Shown here: piece after piece, positions 1 to 5,578 of the stretch
How positions within the stretch are numbered: position 1 is the stretch's first letter
Layout: the number at the start of each line of letters is the position of its first letter
From: Actinomycetota bacterium
GTDB taxonomy: Bacteria; Acidobacteriota; Blastocatellia; Chloracidobacteriales; Chloracidobacteriaceae
DNA: 5,578 nucleotides
Direction: 5' to 3'
NCBI GenBank assembly: GCA_013298335.1
Contig: JAAFHI010000279.1
Location: forward strand, 1 to 5,578
Program-made: the position numbers and the translations under genes
The notes under the pieces: model-generated
Seen by the model: the letters and a program-made list of their open reading frames with translations, nothing else
The model's database searches: none
Told to the model about the DNA's origin: nothing

Positions 1-159
1 GGCAAAAACCCGGCCCTGTCCGAGCGGCACCCAGTCGGCCCGGTAGCGGCCCTGATCATTTGAAGTTGTTTCAAAGGTATAGCCGTTGACCGTCACCAAA
101 ACCCGCGCGCCGATGACCGGCGTCACTGCGTCCGACGCAAAAACCGTGCCCTCCAGTCG
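1..159 (-). repeat. CarboxypepD_reg-like repeat 11, cut by the window edge
   Basis: Residues 1802-1854. Opening strand RLEGTVFASDAVTPVIGARV, turn SNDQGRYRADWVPLGQG (G1838). The frame runs out of the window still open, so the repeat and the rest of the protein continue beyond position 1. Confidence 0.88.
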
Positions 160-3100
160 GGCGCTTGGAGAGAGCGTGATGTCGGCCACCGTGTCCGGCA
201 GCGGCTCGGCACCCGTCGGGACTTCGCCCGTGGTCGCGCCGTTGAATCCGGCGGGACCGTCGAGGGTCCGTACCTGAAACCGCCCCGAAGGAATGCCGGG
301 GAAGCGGAATCTCCCCTGCGCGTCGGTCGTAGTATTGAGTTGGTTCTGACTCGTCCAGCCGTCGGGGACAATCAGGACCGTGATTCCAGGGTATGGCGCG
401 CCGTTGTTGAACACCTGCCCGGACACCGCGCCGACCGAGTTCAGATCGACGTCCGCCCGAACTTCCTCGTTCTGGGTGGCGACAGTGCCATAACTCTTCC
501 CGACCCGTCCGGTGCGGTTGTCAAACACATGCACTTCAAACGGACCTTTTGGCACGCCGATAAACCGGAATTCTCCGTAATTGTCGGCATTCGAGGAACT
601 GGTCAGGAATCCGATCAGCCGTCCGCCCGAATAGAGACTCACGTCGGCGAGGCCAGAGGCGACAGTCCTTCCCGGCAGCCAGACCTTGCCCACCACCGTC
701 CCGGTTTCCGTCACCTGAATGACGATTTCACTGGTCTGCCCACGCACGACCGTCGCCGCCGCGCGTCCGGAAACCAGGCCCGACGTAGCATCAATCGAGT
801 AATCCCCTGCAAACAGGTTGTCGAAGGTCGCAACGCCGGCGTCAACCGAGAAAAGCTGGGTCGAGCGGGTCGCGTTCGGATACTGGCCCCCACGCAGATT
901 TAGAATGGCCGAAGGGACCAGATTTCCCGAACCGTCGATGACCCGCACGCGCAGGGTACCGTACCCCAGCAGGCGCAGGTTCTGGACGACTTCCTGGTTG
1001 GCCTGGAGCGCCACCCTTGTCTGCCCGGTGTAACCCGAGAGCGGATCGGTTGCAGTCAATGTCCCGCTCGGATCGAGTACCTGGGGGAATAGGTACTTCC
1101 CGTCGGCGTCGGTCCGCACTTCCTGAAATCCGATGGAAACCCGCACGCCCGCGCCGACTGGTGTCACCCCGTCCGGCTGGAAGATCGTTCCCCGCAAAAC
1201 CCTGTCGGTGATCAGGTTGTTCTCGACCAGGTAAAAATCGTGTTCGAGCGTTTCGCCGGGGGCGAGCGTTCCCGTGATGCCCGGCGCGGTCCCGAACCGG
1301 CTGTAGGCCGCGAGGCGATACAGGCCCGGAATCATCGTGATCTCGAGCGTGCCGTCGGGATTGGACAGCGTTTCACTGAACCCGAGCCTGTAGTACGGGT
1401 CGGGGTCGATAATGCCGAATGAGGGTTTGCGGTAGTCCCGAATCAAAAGGGCCGGAGTTGAAGTCTGAAACGTCCCGATGGCCGGCGTTCCATTGGACTG
1501 CCGGATGCGCAGGCGGAGTTTGGCAGGATTGAAGACGACATTGCGCGTCACGGTCTGGTTCGGCGCGACCTCGACACCGAGGTTCGCGAAATGACCCGCC
1601 TGATTGCCGACATAGCGCACCGTGTAGGGCGCCCCGGAAGGCACATTCTCCAGCCGATAGTAGCCTGAACCATCCGTGCGGATCGGAATCGGACTGCGCA
1701 ATTTTGGCGGAAGCTGGAGATCGTCCTCGCTGATGGTATAGGGGTTCAACCCGTCGTAGGTCACGATCACGCCACCGACCGGAACTTCCACCCCGTTGAC
1801 CAGTTTCCGGACATAGCCCTCGATGGTTCCCGGCGCCAGCGGTCGGCGAATCGTCAGCACGACGTTGGCGGCCGTTTGGCCCGCCGTAATCTGAACCCGG
1901 CTCTCGGCTTTCCGGAACGTCGCGGGGTCGGTCGCCGTGATGTCGTACACCCCTTGCGGAATCCGGGGAATCAGAAATGTCCCGTCGGCGCGCGTCCACA
2001 CGCCCCGGCCTCCGCATGAAACGACGGCTGAAACGGGTTCCCCAGCGTCGTTGCGGACCACCCCCGACACATCCCCGTAACCGGGCAGCGTCAGCACCAG
2101 ACCCGAGGCTTCCGGATTCTCAGGCGTCACCACAAACGGACGGAAGGCAATCGGTAAACGGTAGTCCTGGGTCGCCGGGTCGGGCGTCGAGACGTAGAGC
2201 GATTCCATCGGCAACCCGGGAATCGAGTACTTGCCCTGTAAATCGCTGTAGGCGAATCCCACCGGCTCGCCCACGACCGTTCCCGCCCCCGGACGGCTCG
2301 CCACCACCAGTCTTCCCGATGAAGGCCGACCGTCGGCTTCCCGAACTTCCCCGCTCGCCACCCCGGAATTCTCGCGCAGCGTCAGCGTGACCGTCGCCGT
2401 GTCGTTCGGTCCGTTGATGAATCCGGTCGCGAATCCGAACGGACGGGGCGCGTTTCCGACCGTCGCCTGCGCCTTGACCGCAAGGAGTCCGACGGGCAGA
2501 TCCGGCACCAGAAACCGTCCGGTCTCGTCCGCCTGAATCAGTTTTGCAGCCGAGGTGTCGAGCGTCGGCGTCACCTGCACGTACGCCCGGGGCGACGGCG
2601 AACCGTTCTGGTTGAGTACCGTTCCCTGCACCCGACCGCGCGCGAGAAACACGAGGTCCGGCGTCAGGTTCTGCCCGTTGAAGGCGACATAGGAACCGAC
2701 GCCCTTGCTTGCGCCGGTCGTGGGGTGGTTCGTCCCGAACGACGGCCCTGTGCCACAGGCGTTGTTTCTCACGTAGTCGAACGAAAACCGTCCGTCGGCA
2801 TCGGCCACCGTCACGGCAATTGTTTCAGCGGCACGCGGCAGGCAGCCTTCAAAGGGTTTGAAGCAGCCAACCCGGGCATTGGGGACCGGCGTTCCGTCCC
2901 CGTTCAGGACCCGCCCGGTCACGTAGGCCCCGGGGGGCTGACCATTCGGCGACGCCGTCATGGTGATCGGAAGCGGCTCGGGTAGGTTCAGGTTTTGAAA
3001 ACCGGCATCCGTTCCGCCGGTGATGCGCAGTTTGCGGCTGACATAGGGTCCGACCGGGCTATCAAGGCGCAGGAAGACGAACCGGTTGCCGTAGTCGAGT

Positions 3101-5562
3101 TTTGAACCCGTGACCTTGACGCTTCCGACGACCGACTGGGCGGGCGTCAGATCGACGATTTCTCCACCCTCGATTTTGAACCGGGCCTGGGCCGCCGCCG
3201 GGGTTTCAAACGTCATCGAGGTATTTGACATCGGCTTGTTGAAGAGCACGCCGACCAGCCGTCCGAATTCGTCCCCACCGGGAAGCACCGCGTTGGTAAC
3301 CTGAAGCACCCCGGAAACGCCGGGCGAGGCTTCCGAGACCATCTCCGCGACCGTGAGCGGACCCACCGGTTGAAATGCGCCGTTCTGGAAGACTTCCAGT
3401 CGGGGCACGTCATTTGAAAAAGGCCGGATGACCACCCGGTGGCGACTGTTCGCGCCGACCGTGACCGTACCCGTGTAGCGGTTGTATTTGCGCCCGCCCG
3501 CGGTGGGCACCGCCACCGACAGCGTCGCCGTGCCGTCCGTGACACCGAAAAGGTCTATCGACCAGGTACCGCTCGCGGGATTCGTTGTCCAGAGCAGATT
3601 GCCGCTCGTCGGCAGGGTCTCGGTCGCGCGGGTCGGATCGACTTCCCGAAGTTCGGCAACGCTCGCCTGGGCAATCTGACCGGTTCGTGTATTTCCGAGG
3701 CCCGTCGTTTTGCCCGCCGGATCGGTCCAGCCGGTCTTCAGGATGGTTGCGCCGTCGGGTTGCGTCACCAGCGCGGAAAGAAAACCAGCGCGCGGGGCTT
3801 CCGACTGAATCAGCAGCCGGTGCAGGTCGGTGGCAGAAACGAGTGTGGAAAGCGAAGTGACATTGCCGCAGGTCGGCGTCGTTGGCAGGGTGGTCTGACC
3901 GAACAGCCGGCGACGATAGTACCCGCCGAGTGCGTCCGACCAGCCGAATCCCGACCGGGTCGATTCCAGCACTTCCGCAAACCCCGGATCGATGGCCGCA
4001 TCGTTCAGGCCGACCCAGTCACGTGAAAGCGTTGCGAGCGACACGTCGATGGATTCCCCGAACTGTACCCGCAATCCCGCAATCCCGACGTCGACCGCCC
4101 GGCGGATGACGACCGATTTTGAAATCGGCGTTACCCCGTCCGGCAGCGCGTACCGTGGCGTCGTCGCCACGCTCCAGGCTTCGCCGAGCACGGCGCGTCC
4201 GGCGTCGAGCACATCGGGAGGAATGAAGCAGGCGGTGTCGGGAAGAATCAGCGAATCCGGAGAAAGCGGGACGTTGCGGTCGCCCACTCCGGTCACGATG
4301 GTGAGTCCGGCGGGCAGGTTGTTGCCAACCTTGACATAGGACGCCGTTACTTGACCCGATACTCCGGCCCGCAGGCGCCACTTGATGGTCGAGGCAGCAC
4401 CCGGTGCAATCGTGGTGGCGAATGCCCGCTGCCCGGTGTCTCCGGGGAGCAGTTGCGCCCCTGAGATCGAGTTCGGCGGCAGGGACGCAATCGCCCCGTT
4501 GATTGTCGCCTGCCCGGTATTAAGCACCGTCATGGCGAGGTCGTATTCCTGCCCAACGCGCACCACTCCAGGATGGGTGAAGGTCGAGGCAAACGTCCGG
4601 TCGCGCACGAGCACCGCGCCACGCGCCGCCCCTTTCACCTGCGCGGTGCGTCCGTTCGGAAGTCCCGTAAGCGTTCCCTGCAAGTCAAAATCAATGGTGT
4701 GGAGGCCCTCGGTCAGCCCTTCAACCAGAAACTTCGCCTGTCCCGACTTCCCGGCGGCGAGCGTCGTTTCATCGTCCGGCGTGCCGGGTTGACCGTCCGG
4801 GCCGAGGCCGAGCACGGGTCGCTCGGTCAGCGCCCCCTGGCCCTGAACCGACGGGATGCGCAGCGAGTTGTCGGCGGGCAGCCGCACCTTGGCCGTCAGG
4901 TCGCGTACCGAAAGCAGCGACCCGCTCGGCGATCCGTTGGCGACAATCACCACCGCCTCAAAAAACTGGTTCAGAAATCCGACCCGTCCCGGAAAGACCA
5001 CCAAACCGGGAATCCGGATGCCTCCACCTCCGCCCCCGCCGACGGCGATGTATTCCTTGATCCAGTAATCGGCTCCCTCCTCCGAGGGAATCACGACATC
5101 CAGAAAGACCGGCTGGACATCCGGCAGGGTCACCGAATCGTTCGGTACCACCGGCGTACCGATGATCGGCGGATCGAGTGACCCGGCGGAATTGGGCGGG
5201 AAGGCGACCGGTATCTGGACCTCAACACCATTGGATTCGGCCCCAAGGGCAAGCGTGAAATTGAAAAACTGGTAGGAACTGTCGGTGATCTGGATACCTG
5301 ACCTGGCGATCTCGTCGTAGGTCATCTCCCGGACGCGCACATCCGTGATCAACAACTGCTCGATGACCGACACGACACAGGCGTCGGGCGTCACCGCCGC
5401 GACCGTCGGCGCGCCCTGCACACCCGTATCCACCACCCTCAGGTTTTGTAAAACGTAGTCGCCCTTGAGGGACAATCCAGGTATCTGGAAGGACTCACCG
5501 ACCCGGACTTCCATCTGGAGTGGGTTGGCGTAGCCCGGTCCGGAAAAATCCCCCCGCACCCG
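1..5562 (-). CDS. Giant multidomain surface/secreted protein with Ig-like and CarboxypepD_reg-like repeats, partial at both ends
   Basis: The minus-strand frame is open over the whole window: no TAA, TAG or TGA was met in 1,854 consecutive codons. Neither the true start codon nor the stop codon is in view, so no start was chosen. Order of modules: unrecognised beta-rich segment (1-174), Gly7 hinge (175-181), beta-rich segment with an acidic loop (182-330), CARDB-like segment (331-412), unrecognised segment (413-594), PPC-like segment (595-714), linker, Big_5-like domain (752-849), then eleven CarboxypepD_reg-like repeats (about 880-1854). No transmembrane helix or catalytic motif is visible. 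Only seven cysteines were seen (C62, C445, C565, C900, C907, C936, C1183), which suits an exported protein. Known proteins of this make-up are usually exported and act as stalks, adhesins or carriers of a terminal domain; the role here is inferred, and the ends that would show a signal peptide, anchor or sorting domain are missing. The coding call is very secure; the function is not. Confidence 0.95.
160..435 (-). repeat. CarboxypepD_reg-like repeat 10
   Basis: Residues 1710-1801. Opening strand GAVSGQVFNNGAPYPGITV, turn TTDAQGRFRFPGIPSGRFQV (G1750), closing strand VADITLSP. This is the best match to the family pattern in the window. Confidence 0.9.
436..702 (-). repeat. CarboxypepD_reg-like repeat 9
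   Basis: Residues 1621-1709. Opening strand GTVVGKVWLPGRTVASGLAD, turn NADNYGEFRFIGVPKGPFEV (G1663), closing strand EVRADVDLN. Canonical, with a short Ser-rich run (SSSN) before the turn. Confidence 0.85.
703..963 (-). repeat. CarboxypepD_reg-like repeat 8, divergent turn
   Basis: Residues 1534-1620. Opening strand GTLRVRVIDGSGNLVPSAIL, then SVDAGVATFDNLFAGDYSID in the position of the turn (G1576 aligned; the D-x-x-G-[RK]-[FY] pattern has become D-A-G-V-A-T-F), closing strand SEIVIQVTE. It is recognisable by position and by the following L-F-A-G-D-Y turn. Confidence 0.72.
964..1215 (-). repeat. CarboxypepD_reg-like repeat 7
   Basis: Residues 1450-1533. Opening strand VLRGTIFQPDGVTPVGAGVR, turn RTDADGKYLFPQV (G1488), closing strand EVVQNLRLLG. 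Canonical apart from a DPSG in place of the P-x-G turn. Confidence 0.87.
1216..1521 (-). repeat. CarboxypepD_reg-like repeat 6, degenerate
   Basis: Residues 1348-1449. Opening strand KLRLRIRQSNGTPAIGTF lacks the usual G-x-V start. The turn is NPDGTLEITMIPGLYRLAAY (G1404), and the closing strand is ETLEHDFYLVE. An aromatic stretch (FGIIDPDPYYRLGF) sits where other repeats have a short loop. Spacing keeps it in register with the string. Confidence 0.7.
1522..1836 (-). repeat. CarboxypepD_reg-like repeat 5, with an insertion
   Basis: Residues 1243-1347. Opening strand GTIEGYVRKLVNGVEVPVGG, turn RTDGSGYYRLENVPSG (G1300), closing strand TVTRNVVFN. It is longer than its neighbours because of a charged and Pro-rich insertion, TISEDDLQLPPKLRSPIP (residues 1276-1293), before the turn. 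Confidence 0.8.
1843..2082 (-). repeat. CarboxypepD_reg-like repeat 4
   Basis: Residues 1161-1240. Opening strand GDVSGVVRNDAGEPVSAVV, turn TRADGTFLIPRIPQGVYDIT (G1194), closing strand AANVVLTIRR. One of the most compact and canonical units; it holds the last cysteine in view, C1183. Confidence 0.88.
2083..2370 (-). repeat. CarboxypepD_reg-like repeat 3
   Basis: Residues 1065-1160. Opening strand GVASGEVREADGRPSSGRLV, turn SDLQGKYSIPGLP (G1110), closing strand GLVLTLP. The stretch between turn and closing strand is longer than in repeat 2 and is Pro-rich. Confidence 0.85.
2371..2640 (-). repeat. CarboxypepD_reg-like repeat 2
   Basis: Residues 975-1064. Opening strand GRVQGTVLNQNGSPSPRAYV, turn ADETGRFLVPDLPVG (conserved G1015), closing strand TATVTLTLRE. 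This is a near-canonical repeat. Confidence 0.85.
2641..2925 (-). repeat. CarboxypepD_reg-like repeat 1 (cysteine-containing)
   Basis: Residues 880-974. Opening strand VTGRVLNGDGTPVPNARV, turn ADADGRFSF (G924), closing strand DLVFLA. It is the only repeat with three cysteines: C900, C907 and C936. C900 and C907 bracket the short loop FKPFEG and could form a disulfide in an oxidising compartment. A Gly/Thr-rich loop after C936 replaces the usual P-x-G turn. Confidence 0.8.
3016..3309 (-). other. Big_5 / SbsA-like Ig domain
   Basis: Residues 752-849. The stretch GRLVGVLFNKPMSNTSMTF (767-785) carries the hallmark 'V-x-F-[SN]-x-P-M' strand of Big_5 (SbsA Ig-like) domains. It is followed by FKIEGGE, a SVKVTGSKL strand and FVFLRLDSPVGPYVSRKLRI, matching the usual late strands where these domains read 'Y-x-[VLI]-x-[VLI]-x-x-x-[VLI]-x-D'. 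Length (about 98 residues) fits the family. These domains occur in S-layer and other surface proteins. It lies directly before the repeat string, with a Pro-rich linker (850-879) between. Confidence 0.6.
3421..3780 (-). other. Beta-sandwich segment resembling PPC/P-type domains
   Basis: Residues 595-714. It opens with a LVTQPDGATI strand-turn and later has NPASGTWSIDLFG (661-673) and TATLSVAVP. A 'P-x-x-G-x-W-x-[IVL]' strand near the end of a sandwich is typical of pre-peptidase C-terminal (PPC) and proprotein-convertase P domains, and of similar jelly-roll domains in surface proteins. It is followed by a further strand pair ending in RHRVVIRP. The family is uncertain; an extracellular beta-sandwich is the safe reading. 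Confidence 0.35.
3781..4326 (-). other. Unrecognised segment with a helix-like stretch
   Basis: Residues 413-594. Unlike its neighbours, part of this segment looks partly helical: KSVVIRRAVDVGIAGLRVQF (482-501) through SIDVSLATLSRDWVGLNDAA (505-524) and DPGFAEVLES (525-534), with few strand-turn patterns. It is followed by an aromatic and basic patch (GGYYRRRLF, 546-554) and a Thr/Pro-rich stretch around C565. Two cysteines (C445, C565) flank the helix-like part and could pair. I do not recognise a family. It could be a distinct small domain inserted among the Ig-like modules. Confidence 0.4.
4327..4572 (-). other. CARDB/NEW3-like Ig segment
   Basis: Residues 331-412. The order of elements resembles bacterial cell-adhesion-related (CARDB) or NEW3 Ig-like domains: VRVGQEYDLAMTVLNTGQA is the typical opening with a 'V-G-x-x-[YF]-D-[LV]-x-x-x-V-x-N-x-G' pattern, followed by the FATTIAPGAASTIKWRLRA strand pair and a closing GQVTASYV strand. 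The usual length of such domains is about 80-110 residues, which fits. The assignment is by pattern recognition only, so the exact family could differ, but an Ig-like fold is likely. Confidence 0.55.
4573..5019 (-). other. Beta-rich segment with acidic DGQPGTPDDE loop, Ig-like, family not recognised
   Basis: Residues 182-330. It begins with strands such as IRIPGLVVFPG and FEAVVIVANG, followed by LTAKVRLP near residue 223. The acidic loop DGQPGTPDDE (256-265) follows. The second half has a strand ladder (QAKFLVEGL, GLHTIDFDL, AQVKGAARGAVLV). The layout suggests two Ig-like sandwiches joined by the acidic loop. D256, D263, D264 and E265 could bind calcium, as acidic loops between extracellular beta domains often do; that is inference, since the spacing matches no EF-hand. 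Confidence 0.45.
4768..4797 (-). other. Acidic loop DGQPGTPDDE, possible Ca2+ site
   Basis: Residues 256-265 of the giant protein, preceded by LGLGP. Clustered Asp and Glu with Gly and Pro turns mark an exposed loop. Similar loops of the general form DGxxGTxDDE recur between domains in large bacterial surface proteins. Metal binding is inferred only. Confidence 0.35.
5020..5040 (-). repeat. Seven-glycine hinge in the giant protein
   Basis: Residues 175-181 are seven consecutive glycines. Their codons are mixed (GGC GGG GGC GGA GGT GGA GGC), so this is not a pure trinucleotide tract, although it is GC-rich and low in complexity. It sits between two beta-rich segments and probably acts as a flexible hinge between domains. 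Confidence 0.8.
5041..5562 (-). other. N-terminal visible segment of the giant protein, beta-rich, family not recognised
   Basis: Residues 1-174. The segment alternates hydrophobic strands with Gly, Pro and Asp turns, for example VRVGESFQIPGLSL near residue 20 and FNFTLALG near 100, and holds a single cysteine, C62. It looks like one or two Ig-like or other beta-sandwich domains, but I cannot name a family. It ends in a more charged stretch with an aromatic cluster (DYWIKEYIAV, residues 165-174) just before the polyglycine hinge. The beginning of this domain is cut by the contig end. Confidence 0.5.
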
Positions 5563-5563
5563 G

Positions 5564-5578
5564 AGATCGGAAGAGCGG
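5564..5578. other. Untrimmed Illumina paired-end adapter at contig end
   Basis: The last 15 bases, AGATCGGAAGAGCGG, equal the start of the older Illumina paired-end adapter (the A plus GATCGGAAGAGCGGTTCAG...). On the opposite strand they read CCGCTCTTCCGATCT, the 3' end of the matching PCR primer. The match lies flush with the end of the sequence, as expected for read-through left in an assembly. These bases are not genomic. The minus-strand frame stays open through them by chance and would add about five false residues (RSSDL) to the protein. Confidence 0.95.

Noticed and set aside
340..903. Plus-strand open frame of 187 codons
   Set aside because: It lies wholly opposite repeats 8-10 of the giant protein. 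Its translation is rich in Arg, Pro and His without domain character, as expected for the reverse of a GC-rich gene.
1373..2017. Minus-strand open frame of 214 codons in another frame
   Set aside because: It overlaps repeats 4-6 in a different frame. The product is Arg/Gly/Pro-rich and low in hydrophobic pattern, while the main frame gives clear repeats through the same bases.
1..2925. Tandem repeats caused by assembly error or recent duplication
   Set aside because: The repeated units resemble each other only in protein pattern. I saw no long identical DNA stretch between them, so they are diverged modules.
3439..4026. Plus-strand open frame of 195 codons
   Set aside because: It lies opposite the main frame, and the Arg/Gly-rich translation has no recognisable motif; a shadow of the coding strand.
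4382..5181. Overlapping plus-strand open frames of 136 and 202 codons
   Set aside because: Both lie opposite the N-terminal beta-rich segments. Neither shows a family motif, and the two compete with each other as well as with the well-supported minus frame.
5040..5562. A start codon for the gene near the high-coordinate end (for example Met at residue 17, QMEVRVGE, or Met near residue 80)
   Set aside because: The frame is already open with domain-like sequence upstream to the adapter junction, no signal peptide follows either methionine, and no ribosome binding site is apparent.
1..5578. CRISPR array, tRNA, rRNA, insertion sequence or attachment site
   Set aside because: No short identical direct repeats with spacers, no cloverleaf or rRNA-like conserved stretch, no terminal inverted repeats and no transposase motifs were seen. 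The whole window is accounted for by coding sequence.

Overview
The window is one piece of a single very large protein-coding gene on the minus strand. Read from high to low coordinates, the frame whose codons occupy positions 1-3, 4-6 and so on has no stop codon from one end of the window to the other. It gives about 1,854 genuine residues, with both the start and the end of the gene outside the window. I translated this frame codon by codon. Residue 1 below is the codon at 5560-5562 and residue 1854 is the codon at 1-3. I see no second gene, no RNA gene, no promoter, no terminator and no mobile element.

The protein is built of beta-sandwich modules. The N-terminal half in view (residues 1-879, positions 2926-5562) holds Ig-like or unrecognised beta-rich segments: an unrecognised segment, a seven-glycine hinge, a second beta-rich segment with an acidic DGQPGTPDDE loop, a CARDB-like segment, an unrecognised segment with a helix-like stretch, a segment resembling PPC or P-type beta-sandwiches, and a Big_5/SbsA-like Ig domain. 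The C-terminal half in view (residues 880-1854, positions 1-2925) is a string of eleven tandem carboxypeptidase-regulatory-like (CarboxypepD_reg, prealbumin-like fold) repeats. The last one is cut by the window edge. Each repeat carries the usual G-x-V strand, then a D-x-x-G-[RKT]-[FY] turn, then a P-x-G turn. The turn glycines are spaced 84-106 residues apart.

Composition (GC-rich, cysteine-poor, rich in Gly, Thr, Val and Pro, no membrane span in the part seen) fits a giant exported or cell-surface stalk protein of a GC-rich bacterium. Acidobacteriota, Planctomycetota and Myxococcota are known for long proteins of this kind, but the window has no marker that fixes the taxon.

The last 15 bases (5564-5578) match an Illumina paired-end adapter exactly, so the window end is a contig end with untrimmed adapter. 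The reading frame happens to stay open through it. I found no new biological system. The points worth a second look are the length and regularity of the repeat string, the unrecognised N-terminal segments, and the adapter artefact.
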